Positions 27,964 through 38,539 are shown, counted from the stretch's first letter. The stretch: DNA of 64,000 nucleotides from an uncultured Pseudodesulfovibrio sp. (GCF_963664965.1 NZ_OY761823.1:2250001-2314000), one strand, 5' to 3'. Translations and numbers: made by a program. The notes: generated from the sequence alone by a model not told the origin.

Positions 27964-28845
27964 ATGACGCAGACATCGTTTTCATTTCCCGATTGGATAG
28001 ATGAGTTCGTCCCGGATGACGAGGTCTTTGCCAGTGCCTACGAAAGCATCCCGGATGCACACCGGGCATTGCTGAAGACCGGTATCGCCCGTTTGTACGA
28101 TTGGTACGGACCGAACAAGGTCGACGGTTCCGAAGTCGCTCGCCACTGGGCAAGCGGCCTTCGTTCCAAGACTGTTACCGATCTTGCCGATTTTTCAATA
28201 CTTCTTTTTGATGACAGTCTATTGTCGTCTGCCCGGGTGCTTGCGACTCTGGTTCCTGCCATCGCCTGCGGTGTACGCAATGTCCTTGCCGTTCGGGTCG
28301 ATGGTAAATCTCCATGGCCCAAGTCGGTTCTGACCGGATTGGAACTCGCTGGACAGGAGTTGGTTGCGGAAATGTCGGAAACGCAGGCAAGGCGGCTTCT
28401 TGGTGAACTGCGTGATTCCGGCACGACCGGCGCTGTTACCGTGCTCGGACCAAAGGCGGCCAGCGTACAGACGGCAGAGTTGCAGGCTGCTTCGCGGCTT
28501 TCTTTCTGGCGTCCCCGTTTTACGCGCACAGCCGCAATATGGATGGAAGACGAGTCGACATTTGATCTTGAGGCCTTGGCCTTTGTTCATCCTGACATTG
28601 CGTTTAGCGTGTTTGGAATGAAGGTGCCGTTGCCGATGGATAACTTTTCTTACGAAGGCGACTCTTTTGAGTCGTTTATCGAGGCCATTGGCGACGTGGT
28701 TTATGTCCCGGCTGATCGTATAGATCAGGCCCTTGCGAAGGCGAGACTGGTTCTCGGACCGGGACAGGAAGGCTGTTGGCTCTGGCCTGATCTGCACCCT
28801 GCACATTTTCAACATCACAGCATATCCTGGACCATCGGAGACTGA
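27964..28845 (+). CDS. Hypothetical protein with faint histidinol-dehydrogenase-like region
   Basis: 293 residues, no signal or membrane segment. The middle part (about 95-175; [19 protein letters not shown]) is reminiscent of the segment in histidinol dehydrogenases where NAD binds, but the HisD zinc and catalytic residues are not visible. I treat it as an unassigned protein. The ATG at 27964 comes right after the bamD terminator, so its promoter is unclear. Its stop is 1 nt before the EF-G-like GTG start, indicating coupling with that gene. Confidence 0.7.
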   Translation: MTQTSFSFPDWIDEFVPDDEVFASAYESIPDAHRALLKTGIARLYDWYGPNKVDGSEVARHWASGLRSKTVTDLADFSILLFDDSLLSSARVLATLVPAIACGVRNVLAVRVDGKSPWPKSVLTGLELAGQELVAEMSETQARRLLGELRDSGTTGAVTVLGPKAASVQTAELQAASRLSFWRPRFTRTAAIWMEDESTFDLEALAFVHPDIAFSVFGMKVPLPMDNFSYEGDSFESFIEAIGDVVYVPADRIDQALAKARLVLGPGQEGCWLWPDLHPAHFQHHSISWTIGD

Positions 28846-28846
28846 C

Positions 28847-30898
28847 GTGAGCAAGTCCAATGCCCCCTCGGCGAAGATTCTCGGCAATCTTCGCAATATC
28901 GGAATTATCGCGCATATTGACGCCGGAAAGACGACTTTAACTGAACGTATTCTTTATTATTCCGGGAAAATTCATCGTATCGGCGAGGTTCATGAAGGGA
29001 CCGCAACCATGGATTACATGCCGGAGGAGCAGGAGCGGGGTATCACGATTACCTCTGCGGTTACTTCGTGCAGTTGGTCGCCATGCATGATCAACATCAT
29101 CGACACCCCCGGCCATGTGGATTTCACTATTGAGGTCGAGCGGTCTTTGCGGGTGCTTGACGGTGCGGTCGGTGTTTTCTGTGGGGTGAGCGGCGTTGAA
29201 CCTCAGTCCGAGACGGTCTGGCGGCAGAGCGAGACCTATTCTGTCCCGAAGTTGGCTTTTGTCAACAAGATGGATCGGTTGGGTGCGGATTTTGAAAAGG
29301 TCGTGGAATCCATCAGCTCCAAGCTTGGTGCCAATCCGCTTCCCATCCAGTATCCTCAGGGCGAGGGTGATGAATTCAGGGGAGTGTACGACCTTGTTGA
29401 AATGAAACGCCTTGAATTTGATCCGAAAACAGATGGTGAAGAGTTCGCGGCCCATGATCTGAACGAGTCGGAGCTTGAACTCCTGTCGCCATGGCGGGAA
29501 AGGCTTATTGAGACCGCCTCTGACGAGGACGAGGAAATACTGGATTTGTATTTGTCTGGTGAAGAGATCCCGGCAGACAGGATTCGTGCCGCCATACGTA
29601 TCGCGACTCTAGCACGAAAGGTTGTTCCAGTGCTTGTCGGGTCCGCGCTCAGGAATATCGGCGTGCAGCCCGTCATGGATGCAGTTTGCGATTACCTGCC
29701 GAGTCCGCTTGAGGTGCCGACGGCTGTTGGTGTGGAACCGGAAAGCAAAAGCAAGATTTCGTATGAGGTTTCTCATAAGGAACCTCTCTCCGCTCTGGTT
29801 TTCAAGGTTGCCATGGATTCTGGTCGGAAGTTGGCAATGATGCGGATTTATTCGGGGAAATTGAGCGGTGGAGACACTGTCTATAATATCACGCAGGGCC
29901 AGAATGAGCGGGTGGCGCGGCTATTCAGGTTGCATGCCGGACGCAAGGAGAAACTTGATACGGCGTACGCAGGGGATATGGTCGCGGCGGCAGGCATGAA
30001 GTTCGCTCGCACCGGCGACACGCTGTGCGAGCGTGAGACGCCGATTCTTCTTGAACAGATCGCTGACTACAAGCCTGTGATTTCACTTGCTATTGAGCCT
30101 CGAAATTCAGAGGAGGCCGAGAAACTGGATGAGGTCCTTGAAAAGTATCTGATGGAGGACCCGACCCTTGAGTTGAAGCGGGATGAAGATACCGGGCAGA
30201 TTATCCTGTCCGGCATGGGAGAACTGCATCTTGAGGTCATCCTGGAGCGCCTGAAGCGTGAGTACAAGCTTGAGCCGAGAGCTGGCAGGCCGCAGGTGGT
30301 TTATCAGGAAACTATTGGTGCCAAGGGGGCCGGTCAGGCCGAGTTCAATCGGGAACTTGGCGATGACGTGCATTTTGGCAGTGTCCGGTTGACCGTAGAG
30401 CCGATGAGTCGCGGAGAAGGGCGAAAGATTTCTTTCGAAGTGGACCCGGAAGTGTGGCCGGCAGCGTGGCTGGAAGCTGTTGAGGATGGGATATCTGACG
30501 GACTCCAAAGTGGAGTGGTCAAAGGATATCCCGTGCAGGACGTGCGCGTGCGCGTGCTGGAGCTTGACCGTAGGGACGGGGAATCCAGTCCTGTCGGCTA
30601 CCGTATGGCGTCGGCAATGGCGTTGAAGGATGCTCTTGGTAAGGCGGATTCCTGCTTGATGGAACCGATCATGTGGGTGGAGATAGGGGTTCCCGAAGAT
30701 TTTGTTGGCGAGGTTGTGGGGTTGCTCGGTTCCAAGGGAGCCAAGATAGAGAATATGCTGGACCGGTCCGGTCAGAAAGTTGTACAGGGGCTTGCCCCGC
30801 TTGGGAAACTCTTTGGTTTTTCCACGGAACTGCGTTCGGCGACTCAGGGGCGCGCCGGTTTTGTCATGAAATTTTCCCGGTTTGATGTTTTGGAGTAG
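28847..30898 (+). CDS. fusA: Elongation factor G paralogue (EF-G2-like)
   Basis: 683 residues with all five EF-G domains. The G-domain has [17 protein letters not shown] and NKMD. Domain II follows, then domain III ([17 protein letters not shown]), domain IV and a C-terminal domain V. The tip loop of domain IV deviates: where standard EF-G has HDVDSS, this has RDGESS at 576-581, so the catalytic His is Arg576. This, and its location away from rpsL/rpsG/tuf, points to a second EF-G possibly specialised in ribosome recycling or stress. The start is GTG at 28847 with GGAG 6 nt before. Confidence 0.88.
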   Translation: MSKSNAPSAKILGNLRNIGIIAHIDAGKTTLTERILYYSGKIHRIGEVHEGTATMDYMPEEQERGITITSAVTSCSWSPCMINIIDTPGHVDFTIEVERSLRVLDGAVGVFCGVSGVEPQSETVWRQSETYSVPKLAFVNKMDRLGADFEKVVESISSKLGANPLPIQYPQGEGDEFRGVYDLVEMKRLEFDPKTDGEEFAAHDLNESELELLSPWRERLIETASDEDEEILDLYLSGEEIPADRIRAAIRIATLARKVVPVLVGSALRNIGVQPVMDAVCDYLPSPLEVPTAVGVEPESKSKISYEVSHKEPLSALVFKVAMDSGRKLAMMRIYSGKLSGGDTVYNITQGQNERVARLFRLHAGRKEKLDTAYAGDMVAAAGMKFARTGDTLCERETPILLEQIADYKPVISLAIEPRNSEEAEKLDEVLEKYLMEDPTLELKRDEDTGQIILSGMGELHLEVILERLKREYKLEPRAGRPQVVYQETIGAKGAGQAEFNRELGDDVHFGSVRLTVEPMSRGEGRKISFEVDPEVWPAAWLEAVEDGISDGLQSGVVKGYPVQDVRVRVLELDRRDGESSPVGYRMASAMALKDALGKADSCLMEPIMWVEIGVPEDFVGEVVGLLGSKGAKIENMLDRSGQKVVQGLAPLGKLFGFSTELRSATQGRAGFVMKFSRFDVLE

Positions 30899-30901
30899 CA
30901 T

Positions 30902-31438
30902 GTGACTGACCTCAGCCGACATACCCCGGCCAAAAAAATATTACGGAAGAAGACAGACAGGTGGACCGGTAGCAAGCGTTGGCTGAGATATTGGTATCTT
31001 CGCCTGATGCGGCAGAACTCGTCGCCTCGAAATCTTGCTGCCGCCATGGCTCTTGGCATGTTTATCGGGGCCATGCCCATCATTCCGTTTCAGTCTGTCG
31101 TGGTGATTGCTTTGGCCTTTGTCTTTCGGGTCAACAAACTCGCAGCATGGCTTGCGACGTGTTATTCCAATGCGGCAACCATGGTTCCTTTCTACTATTT
31201 TCTTTATAAGATCGGCATAGTTGTCACACCTTTTCACAATGTCCAGTTCGATCCCAGCCAGCTTGAGATGGAACAGCTCATTCACGCCGGATGGGAAGTG
31301 TTCGTGGTCATGTTTGCAGGCGGGCTGGCTTTTGGAGTCCCAGCTACGGTTGTGACCTATTTCCTGTCTCTTTTCCTTATTCGACGTTATCGGCAGCGTC
31401 GAGCCTTGCGCCTTTTGAGGCGGCGGACCGGTGCTTGA
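30902..31438 (+). CDS. DUF2062 membrane protein
   Basis: 178 residues. A basic N-terminal segment (KKILRKKTDRW) precedes three or so transmembrane segments. The DUF2062 core is SSPRNLAAAMALGMFIGAMP and the following hydrophobic stretch. Function unknown; relatives are often found near glycosyl or envelope genes. The GTG start at 30902 lies 3 nt after the EF-G-like gene, so the two are cotranscribed. Confidence 0.82.
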   Translation: MTDLSRHTPAKKILRKKTDRWTGSKRWLRYWYLRLMRQNSSPRNLAAAMALGMFIGAMPIIPFQSVVVIALAFVFRVNKLAAWLATCYSNAATMVPFYYFLYKIGIVVTPFHNVQFDPSQLEMEQLIHAGWEVFVVMFAGGLAFGVPATVVTYFLSLFLIRRYRQRRALRLLRRRTGA

Positions 31439-31601
31439 GCATCTGTTTTCCCTGTCAGATTAAAGGCATTATTTTTTCTACCTATTTTTTGTCTCACAAT
31501 TGCCTTTTTCAAGGATACCGCGTACTCATGTCGTGGTAAGCTATGTATTTTATTGAAATTGGTCTGAAGTGAACAAGTTATTCCGACAATGGAGAGTAGA
31601 A

Positions 31602-33614
31602 ATGCCCGGTGGTGCCCGTGTCTCGATTGTTTTTGCTGGTTTTTTCTTGTGTTGTGCTTTTGCCGTCTCTTCTTTTCTGGGTGGGTGGTTTGCCTTTGGG
31701 GTTGCTGCCGGAATTTCCATCATCCTGATTATCGGCTTGGTTTTCATGCAGGGTCGAGTTGAAGCTGCACAGCGGACGCTTGTGGATGAAATGAAGTCCG
31801 AGTTGGCTGAGACCCAGCGGGAAAAAGTGTATTTTTCCAGTGCGATCAGGGAAGTCGGGAATCCGGTTCTTGTCTGTGACCGGGAAGGGCGCATTGTTTC
31901 GGCTACGCAGTCGCTGTTGTCCTTTTTGAAAAAGCCGGCGGATCAGGTGGTCGGGCAAAAAGTCAGTAAGGCCTTCTACGGTACGGAAAGAAAATCCATC
32001 GCTGAACAGGTGCTTGCAACGCATCGTGAACTTGAAGATACCGTTGAACTGAGTTTGTGGGACGGCAGAAAGGCGTCGGTTCGGTTGTTTGCCAATCCCG
32101 TATATGATGAATCCGGTGATGTTTCAGGGGTGGTGACTTCGTATATTTCCCTTGATGAAATGCTGGCGCAGCAGCGTGAAATTGAAAGTCAGCGGGAACG
32201 TATGGCGCAGGCCGGTAGTCAGATAAGTGAACTGGCTGAGCATGTCGCTTCAGCTACGGAGTTGCTGTCGGCTGCGGCTGATGATCAGGCGCAGGGAGCG
32301 CAGAAGCAGCGCGGCCAGACTTCTTCCGTAGCCACCGCCATGGAAGAGATGACCGCCACGGTTATCGAAGTTGCCCAGAACGCCGCCGGGACCAGTGATG
32401 CTGCTGATGTTGCGTATAATTCCGCATCAGAGGGCGTGTCCATGGTGACCAAGGCCGTTGCCGCCATTAACGAGGTCGCCGAATCTGCTGAACAGCTTGG
32501 ACGTGAAGTCGGAGAACTGGATGATCAGGCCGGAGAAATCGGCCGGATCATCAGTGTAATCAACGATATTGCCGATCAGACCAATCTACTGGCTTTGAAT
32601 GCGGCTATTGAAGCCGCCCGCGCAGGTGAAGCGGGGCGCGGCTTTGCTGTTGTCGCCGATGAAGTCAGGAAGCTGGCGGAGAAGACTGTTACCGCGACGC
32701 GTGAAGTAGAGGAAGCTATCGGGACCATTCAGGACCGTTCGCAGCATGCCTCTCGTTCCATGCGGCAGACCGAAGTTCAGGTTCAGGAGAGTACGGAGCT
32801 TTCCAATCAGGCCGGTGAAGCATTGCAGCAGATTATGGAAAGCATCAAGGACATGGTCGGCAGGGTTTCCCAGATAGCCACGGCTGCCGAGCAGCAGTCC
32901 TCAGCCGCCGAAGAGATCAACAAGAGTATTGAGGAGATTGCGGACATTGCCAGTGATGCCGACGAAGCTGCTGGACAGGCGGCCAGCGCCACTCGTGATC
33001 TGGCTGGCTTGGCTCAGGATCTTTTGAATGTGTCCAAAGAGTTCAGGGATGGTGACGGGGAGGTTCGCCTACGCGAATCCACTGGGGAGATGAAAGGAAT
33101 CCTTCCCAAGCTGACACAGGGATTTGTGCAGCAGAAATATGGTGATGCTGTCTATGATGGCATGCAGAATGATTTGGGGAATCCGGTCTTTTTGCCCACG
33201 GAAAGTTATCCCGATCAGGTGCTCATGCAGATGGCTGAATCCGTGTCGTCTTCGGTGGGTATTTCCATCCGAAATTTCTTCCTTGAACTCGGACGTTTTA
33301 CGGTCGGGCGCTTTAACGAAATGTACCCAGCTCATTTCAAGAATGAGAGCTTGAAAGAGTTTTATCTCCGCATGAACGAAGTGCATGCACAGCTTACCAA
33401 GGATCATCCCGGTATTCATCCACCTAATTTTACCTATGAGGACAAGGGAGATGATCTGTTTATGAATTATCGATCAAGCCGGGGATTATTTGACTATTTC
33501 GAGGGTATTCTCCTTGGAGCAGCGGAATTCAAGGGCGAAGCCGTAACTGTCAAAGTGAAGCCTTTTGATGAGACCACGGCCCGGGCGGAAATTGTTTTCC
33601 ACGGCAAGGTTTGA
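31602..33614 (+). CDS. Methyl-accepting chemotaxis protein with PAS and C-terminal H-NOX haem domain
   Basis: 670 residues from the ATG at 31602, with GGAGAG 6 nt upstream; the frame is open to a GTG at 31569. Two adjacent membrane segments (about 8-48) leave almost no periplasmic part. A PAS domain covers about 77-180 and the MCP signalling coiled coil about 200-490, with tip [21 protein letters not shown] full H-NOX domain covers 497-670. It keeps proximal haem ligand His595 (NEVHAQLTK), the Y-x-S-x-R motif at Tyr623/Ser625/Arg627 and a distal-pocket Tyr632. Predicted gas (O2 or NO) sensor signalling to CheA, encoded immediately downstream. Confidence 0.9.
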   Translation: MPGGARVSIVFAGFFLCCAFAVSSFLGGWFAFGVAAGISIILIIGLVFMQGRVEAAQRTLVDEMKSELAETQREKVYFSSAIREVGNPVLVCDREGRIVSATQSLLSFLKKPADQVVGQKVSKAFYGTERKSIAEQVLATHRELEDTVELSLWDGRKASVRLFANPVYDESGDVSGVVTSYISLDEMLAQQREIESQRERMAQAGSQISELAEHVASATELLSAAADDQAQGAQKQRGQTSSVATAMEEMTATVIEVAQNAAGTSDAADVAYNSASEGVSMVTKAVAAINEVAESAEQLGREVGELDDQAGEIGRIISVINDIADQTNLLALNAAIEAARAGEAGRGFAVVADEVRKLAEKTVTATREVEEAIGTIQDRSQHASRSMRQTEVQVQESTELSNQAGEALQQIMESIKDMVGRVSQIATAAEQQSSAAEEINKSIEEIADIASDADEAAGQAASATRDLAGLAQDLLNVSKEFRDGDGEVRLRESTGEMKGILPKLTQGFVQQKYGDAVYDGMQNDLGNPVFLPTESYPDQVLMQMAESVSSSVGISIRNFFLELGRFTVGRFNEMYPAHFKNESLKEFYLRMNEVHAQLTKDHPGIHPPNFTYEDKGDDLFMNYRSSRGLFDYFEGILLGAAEFKGEAVTVKVKPFDETTARAEIVFHGKV

Positions 33615-33749
33615 TGACTCTTTCGATGAAAATGTAATTTATAATGGGCTACTGATACGTTTTTTTGTGATATTGCAGGCAAGGAGAAGGAGTTCGTGTT
33701 GACTCCTGATACCATACGGAATGAAGAGTGCCAGTTAGGAGCATGATGA

Positions 33750-35966
33750 ATGTCGGACGATCTCAATAGACAGATATTCAAGGAAGAAGCTTACGACCTT
33801 CTGGGAGAGTTGGAAGGTGCGCTCCTTGAGCTTGAGGAAAATCCTGATGATATGGATGTGGTGAACCAGATATTCAGAGCCCTGCATACCATCAAGGGCT
33901 CTGGGGCCATGTTCGGGTTTGAAGATATAGCGGAATTTACCCATGAGGTTGAGACCGTTTTCGATATGGTCAGAAATGGCAATCTTCCGGTTTCACAGAC
34001 GTTGTGCAATCTGGCCCTCAAATCGCGGGATTACATCAGGAGCATGCTCGACAGCACTGATGATGCCAATGTGGTTGACCCTGAAGAAATGCAGGAAATT
34101 CTTGTCGGATTGCAGGCGCTTGCTTCGGGTGAATCAGAGGATGCGACGGAAGAAGCTGCAACCGAGGATCCGGTTGTTGAAGAGGAAACCGAGCTGCTTG
34201 AGGAAGAAACTGAACAAGCTGCCGAAGAGGAAGTAGCTGACGTTGCAGAAGGGCATAATTATCAGATCGTGCTGACAGCAAAGCCGGGTATGGAAGTTGA
34301 TGAATCCATGCTTGAGTCCCTTTTTGACGAGTTGGTGAAGCTCGGTGAGTTTCAGGTCGTTTCGCGTCCTGAAGGCGTCAGTGAAACGGAGGCTGCTCAG
34401 TGGAAGCTGAGTCTTGTTTCCGAAATTGATCATGACAATGTGCGTGATGTTTTCTTCTTTGCCGATGCGGACCTTGATGTGAAAGTCACTGAAGAGGGAG
34501 AAGAGCCGGTAGTTGATGATGTCCCGCCAGCCGAACCTGTTGCAGTGGAGCCTGCAACCGATCCGGCTCCCAAGAGAGTGTCATCTGCGAGTACCGGACT
34601 TTCGGAAGAGCCTTCGCCCAAGCTGGGTGAGATTCTTGTAGAGAGCGGCGAGGTCTCCGAAAAGGATATTCAGGAGGCTCTGAAAAAGCAGAAGCCGCTT
34701 GGGCAGATTTTGGCCGAGGAAGGCAAGATTGCTCCGGACAAGATTGAAAAGGCTGTAAAAAGGCAGTCCAAGGTCAAGGAGCAGGAAGCCACAAAGCGTC
34801 GGCAGGAAGCGTTGTCGAGTATCCGCGTTGCAGCGGACAAGCTGGATTATCTGGTTGATCTCGTCGGCGAATTGGTGATTGTTCAGGCTCAGATTACGCA
34901 GGTTGTCAGTGAGCGGAGCGATCCAGCCATGACGGCTCTTGCCGAAGAGCTTGAGCGACTCAGTGACGAATTGCGGGATTCGACACTCGGCATTCGCATG
35001 CTGCCTATCGGGACCTCTTTCAGTAAATTCAGAAGATTGGTTCGTGACCTCTCCGGTGAGCTCGGCAAGGAAATCGGCCTGTCCACCAGCGGTGAAGATA
35101 CGGAGCTCGACAAGACGGTTATTGAACGGCTTGGCGATCCGTTGGTTCACTTGCTCAGAAACAGCATTGACCACGGTATTGAACAGCCCGACGAACGCGA
35201 GGCCAATGGCAAGCCGCGGCAGGGCATGATTCTTCTCGCGGCCGAACACTCCGGTGGCGAAGTGCTGATTCGTATCACTGATGATGGCCGGGGCATGGCA
35301 GCGGAAGCCATTCGAGAGAAGGCCATAGAGCGTGGTCTGATCTCCAAGGATTCCGAAAAGACTGAAAAAGAATTATTGAAACTCATTTTCGAGCCGGGAT
35401 TTTCCACGGCCAAGGAAGTGACCAGCGTTTCCGGACGCGGTGTCGGCATGGATGTGGTCAAGCGGGCCATTGATTCCCTGCGTGGTACTATTGATATAGA
35501 CAGTTTCCCCGGGAAGGGAACGACTATTACCATCCGCTTGCCGCTGACATTGGCGATCATTGATGGCTTGCAGGTTCAGGTTGCTGACGGTTTTTATGTC
35601 ATTCCGCTCTCACTGGTCGAGGAGTGCGTCGAATTGGCGAACGATGACGTTGATGATGAAAGCGGACAACGAATTCTTCACCTGCGCGGAGAGATTGTCC
35701 CTTATATTCATTTACGGGATTGGTTCGGTATTGAAGGAGACAGCCCGCCCATTGAGCAAATCGTCATTACAGGCGTGGAAGGCAGCCGAATCGGTATTGT
35801 CGTCGATACTGTTATTGGAGAGCATCAGACTGTTATCAAGAGCCTGAGCCGTGTATACAAGGATGTGGAAGGACTTTCAGGAGCAACAATCAAGGGAGAC
35901 GGTTCCATCGCTCTCATTCTCGATGTGCCGAGTCTTGTGCGTCGAGTTGTTGCTGAATCCAAGTAG
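33750..35966 (+). CDS. cheA: Chemotaxis histidine kinase CheA
   Basis: 738 residues. The Hpt domain carries phospho-acceptor His46 (LHTIKGSGAMFGF). A long acidic linker and a small alpha/beta domain (about 170-255) occupy the P2 position. Two LGEILVESGEVS / LGQILAEEGKIA repeats (about 290-345) resemble the N-domain motif of GspE/PilB ATPases. Dimerisation and ATPase domains follow (HLLRNSIDHGIE, DDGRGM, GRGVGMDVV), then a C-terminal CheW domain (about 600-738). There is no receiver domain. It likely serves the neighbouring H-NOX receptor; CheW, CheY and CheR are not in the window. Confidence 0.94.
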   Translation: MSDDLNRQIFKEEAYDLLGELEGALLELEENPDDMDVVNQIFRALHTIKGSGAMFGFEDIAEFTHEVETVFDMVRNGNLPVSQTLCNLALKSRDYIRSMLDSTDDANVVDPEEMQEILVGLQALASGESEDATEEAATEDPVVEEETELLEEETEQAAEEEVADVAEGHNYQIVLTAKPGMEVDESMLESLFDELVKLGEFQVVSRPEGVSETEAAQWKLSLVSEIDHDNVRDVFFFADADLDVKVTEEGEEPVVDDVPPAEPVAVEPATDPAPKRVSSASTGLSEEPSPKLGEILVESGEVSEKDIQEALKKQKPLGQILAEEGKIAPDKIEKAVKRQSKVKEQEATKRRQEALSSIRVAADKLDYLVDLVGELVIVQAQITQVVSERSDPAMTALAEELERLSDELRDSTLGIRMLPIGTSFSKFRRLVRDLSGELGKEIGLSTSGEDTELDKTVIERLGDPLVHLLRNSIDHGIEQPDEREANGKPRQGMILLAAEHSGGEVLIRITDDGRGMAAEAIREKAIERGLISKDSEKTEKELLKLIFEPGFSTAKEVTSVSGRGVGMDVVKRAIDSLRGTIDIDSFPGKGTTITIRLPLTLAIIDGLQVQVADGFYVIPLSLVEECVELANDDVDDESGQRILHLRGEIVPYIHLRDWFGIEGDSPPIEQIVITGVEGSRIGIVVDTVIGEHQTVIKSLSRVYKDVEGLSGATIKGDGSIALILDVPSLVRRVVAESK

Positions 35967-36004
35967 TCGTCGAGTTGTGTTTATTTGAGTGAGGCATGAT
36001 TGGT

Positions 36005-37069
36005 ATGAAAAAGATTCGTGTACTGATAGTTGATGACTCGGCGGTAGTTCGCCAGACTCTTGAGGATATCCTCTCTTCCGATCCGGGAATCGAGGTCATT
36101 GGAACTGCGGTGGATCCCTATGTCGCGGCCGAGCGCATGAAAAAGGAAGTGCCGGATGTCATCACCCTCGACATTGAAATGCCTCGCATGGATGGCATTA
36201 CCTTTTTGCAAAAGTTGATGAAACAGCATCCCATTCCGGTCGTCATCTGTTCCTCTGTCGCGGAGCAGGGAACGGCGAATGCTCTCAAGGCTCTTGAGTA
36301 TGGTGCTGTTGAGATTATCAGCAAGCCGAAAATTGGTACAAAGAAATTTCTTGAGGAGTCGAGAATTCGGCTTATCGACAAGGTCAAGGCGGCTGCCATG
36401 GTCCGTGCGAAGCCTTTGAAAACGGTCGCACCCATCAAGGTTAGCCCAAAACTGGATGCAGATGCGGTGATTCCCATGGGTAAACCTCAGTCATTGACAA
36501 CTACGGAGAAGATTTGTCTCGTAGGTGCTTCTACCGGTGGAACTGAAGCCCTGCGGGTTTTTCTTGAATCTCAGCCTCCTAATTGCCCGCCCATTGCCAT
36601 TGTTCAGCATATGCCAGAGCATTTTACGGCGGCGTTTGCCAACCGGCTTAATTCTATTTGTCGGATCAACATCAAGGAAGCGCGGGATGGCGATTCCATG
36701 TTGCGTGGACAGGCGCTTATTGCTCCCGGTGACAAGCATATGCTGCTCAAGCGAAGTGGTGCCAGATATTATGTCGAGGTAAAGGCTGGGCCTTTGGTTT
36801 CCCGGCATAGGCCGTCGGTGGATGTATTGTTCCGCTCAGGTGCGCGGTATGGTGGTGGCAACGTGGTTGCCGCGATTATGACCGGCATGGGTGATGACGG
36901 GGCCAAGGGCATGAAGGAATTGCACGAGGTCGGAGCGTACACCATTGCACAGGATGAAAAGACCTGCGTCGTTTTCGGTATGCCGCAGGAAGCCATCAAG
37001 CTGGGCGGTGTACAAAAAGTCATGCCGTTGCAGGGAATCGCCGGAGAAATTGTCCGCGCCTGCGGATAG
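36005..37069 (+). CDS. cheB: Chemotaxis response regulator protein-glutamate methylesterase
   Basis: 354 residues. The receiver domain has DD at 10-11 and phospho-acceptor Asp56 ([11 protein letters not shown]). After a linker comes the methylesterase domain with the Ser ([10 protein letters not shown]), His (QHMPEHFT) and Asp ([12 protein letters not shown]) triad. It removes methyl groups from receptors, giving adaptation. A start at 35996 is also possible. It follows cheA with a 38-nt gap. Confidence 0.95.
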   Translation: MKKIRVLIVDDSAVVRQTLEDILSSDPGIEVIGTAVDPYVAAERMKKEVPDVITLDIEMPRMDGITFLQKLMKQHPIPVVICSSVAEQGTANALKALEYGAVEIISKPKIGTKKFLEESRIRLIDKVKAAAMVRAKPLKTVAPIKVSPKLDADAVIPMGKPQSLTTTEKICLVGASTGGTEALRVFLESQPPNCPPIAIVQHMPEHFTAAFANRLNSICRINIKEARDGDSMLRGQALIAPGDKHMLLKRSGARYYVEVKAGPLVSRHRPSVDVLFRSGARYGGGNVVAAIMTGMGDDGAKGMKELHEVGAYTIAQDEKTCVVFGMPQEAIKLGGVQKVMPLQGIAGEIVRACG

Positions 37070-37072
37070 GCA

Positions 37073-37423
37073 TCAGGAAAGTTTCTGTTTTCCACCGTGC
37101 CGGTAGGCGATGACGTCTACCGGCTCTTTCGTAATCATGCCTTCTTTCAGCATTCCATCGAGTGTTTCAAGAAGGACTTCCAGTCTTTCCGGATGTTCGA
37201 CGATTTCAACAACTATCGGCATGTCTTCGGATAAACGGAGAATCTTGTTCGTGTGGATGCGGCTGTTTGCGCCGAAGCCGCTCATTCCGCGGAAAACCGT
37301 GGCTCCAGCCAGCCCGAGTTTGCGGCTCTGTTCAACAATGACATCTGCCAATGGACGGCCTTTGTGTTTGTCGTCTTCGCCGATATAGATTCTGATTCGT
37401 TCGGCTTTTTCGAGTAATTTCAT
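37073..37423 (-). CDS. DUF190 protein
   Basis: 116 residues, ferredoxin-like/PII-like fold family DUF190 with the typical AERIRIYIGEDDKHKGRPLA opening and ATVFRGMSGFG motif. Such genes are regularly found beside crcB, as here. The role is presumed accessory or regulatory to the fluoride channel but unproven. The ATG at 37423 is used; the longer frame overlaps crcB. Confidence 0.88.
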   Translation of the reverse strand: MKLLEKAERIRIYIGEDDKHKGRPLADVIVEQSRKLGLAGATVFRGMSGFGANSRIHTNKILRLSEDMPIVVEIVEHPERLEVLLETLDGMLKEGMITKEPVDVIAYRHGGKQKLS

Positions 37424-37439
37424 GTTGATACCTCGATTT

Positions 37440-37817
37440 TTAAAGCAGGCGGCCAAGGGCTATGCCAGCCAATACAAAGACAAGTCCGAGAATGCTTTGA
37501 CCGACGACGTTGGCCAACGCGATCAGCATCTGGCCATACTTGACCAGTTCGGCAGTCTCGAACATGTATGTGGAGAAAGTCGTGAATGCGCCCATGAATC
37601 CCGTGAGCACAAGCAAACGGACTTCGCTGCCCGGGAGCAGACGGTTTTCGAAGAAGCCCCATACGGCGCCGAAAAGCAGACAGCCGAGCAGGTTGACTGT
37701 CATGGTTCCCAGCGGGAAAGAGCCTCCTGCCAAGCGCTGGGCTACCCCTGAGAGCCAGTAGCGGGAAAGGGTGCCGGCAGCGCCGCCGAGTGAAAGATAG
37801 AGAATTTTAATAAACAT
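37440..37817 (-). CDS. crcB: Fluoride ion channel CrcB/Fluc
   Basis: 125 residues, four transmembrane helices. GGAAGTLSRYW at the start, TMTVNLLGCLLFG (pore Asn) and GFMGAFTTFSTY (the Phe-rich pore and Na+ site) are all intact. It expels fluoride from the cytoplasm as a dimer. No fluoride riboswitch was recognised in the 45 bp upstream. Confidence 0.94.
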   Translation of the reverse strand: MFIKILYLSLGGAAGTLSRYWLSGVAQRLAGGSFPLGTMTVNLLGCLLFGAVWGFFENRLLPGSEVRLLVLTGFMGAFTTFSTYMFETAELVKYGQMLIALANVVGQSILGLVFVLAGIALGRLL

Positions 37818-37862
37818 TGCGTGATCCTTGCCGCTTCATAGCAATTTGATAGGAGAAAGCCA

Positions 37863-38459
37863 ATGACTCTGGAATGTGAACTGAAATATCTGGATGCCGA
37901 TCTTGCGAAGTTGAGTGACAGGCTCAAGGCTGCGGGCGGTGAATGTCTTGGCCGCTATTTCGAATCGAATATCGTGTTTGATTTACCGGACAGGTCTCTC
38001 AAGGAGGCCGGCGTCCTTTTACGCCTCAGGGAGAAACAGGGCAAGGCTGTTCTGACGGTCAAGCGTCCGCCTGAAAAACCGATTCCATCTGCTTTGAAGG
38101 TGTTTGAAGAGATCGAGAGCGGGGTGGATGATTTTGATGCCGTCAAGGGAGCGCTTGAAGTCCTCGGATTTGTAGTTGCTTTTTCTTATGAAAAGGTTCG
38201 TGAGAAATGGCGTTTCATGGAGTGTGCGGTCTGTCTGGATCATCTTCCCTTTGGAAATTATGCAGAAATTGAAGGTGCTGAAGCAACCGTGCCGGTTTGC
38301 GCTGTCAAGCTGGGGCTGGACTCGAATGCGACCACGAAGAAAACATATCATGCCCTGAACATTGAATATCGATCCGAAAAAGGCTTGCCTCCGGATGAAA
38401 GTTTTGTTTTCAGCGAAGATGAAAAGCATCGGATTCAGAATGATTTGGAGAAAGAATGA
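37863..38459 (+). CDS. CYTH-domain protein (class IV adenylate cyclase/thiamine-triphosphatase-like)
   Basis: 198 residues. The CYTH tunnel residues are visible: ECELKY (the ExExK motif), LRLR, TVKRP, FEEIES, EKVREKW, CLDHLPFGNYAEIEG and TTKKTYHAL. Family members bind a triphosphate with divalent metal and include CyaB adenylate cyclases, triphosphatases and tripolyphosphatases. Substrate cannot be decided from sequence. AGGAGAAAGCCA precedes the start. Divergent from crcB. Confidence 0.85.
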   Translation: MTLECELKYLDADLAKLSDRLKAAGGECLGRYFESNIVFDLPDRSLKEAGVLLRLREKQGKAVLTVKRPPEKPIPSALKVFEEIESGVDDFDAVKGALEVLGFVVAFSYEKVREKWRFMECAVCLDHLPFGNYAEIEGAEATVPVCAVKLGLDSNATTKKTYHALNIEYRSEKGLPPDESFVFSEDEKHRIQNDLEKE

Positions 38460-38539
38460 ATTCGTGACTCGACAGGCGGTTAAAAGGAATTTATATTGAT
38501 GTATAGGCATTAAAAGAGGAACGTTGGAGAAAAACACGT

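Noticed and set aside
37818-37862. Fluoride riboswitch before crcB
   Set aside because: Only 45 bp lie between crcB and the divergent gene, with no crcB-motif pseudoknot sequence seen.
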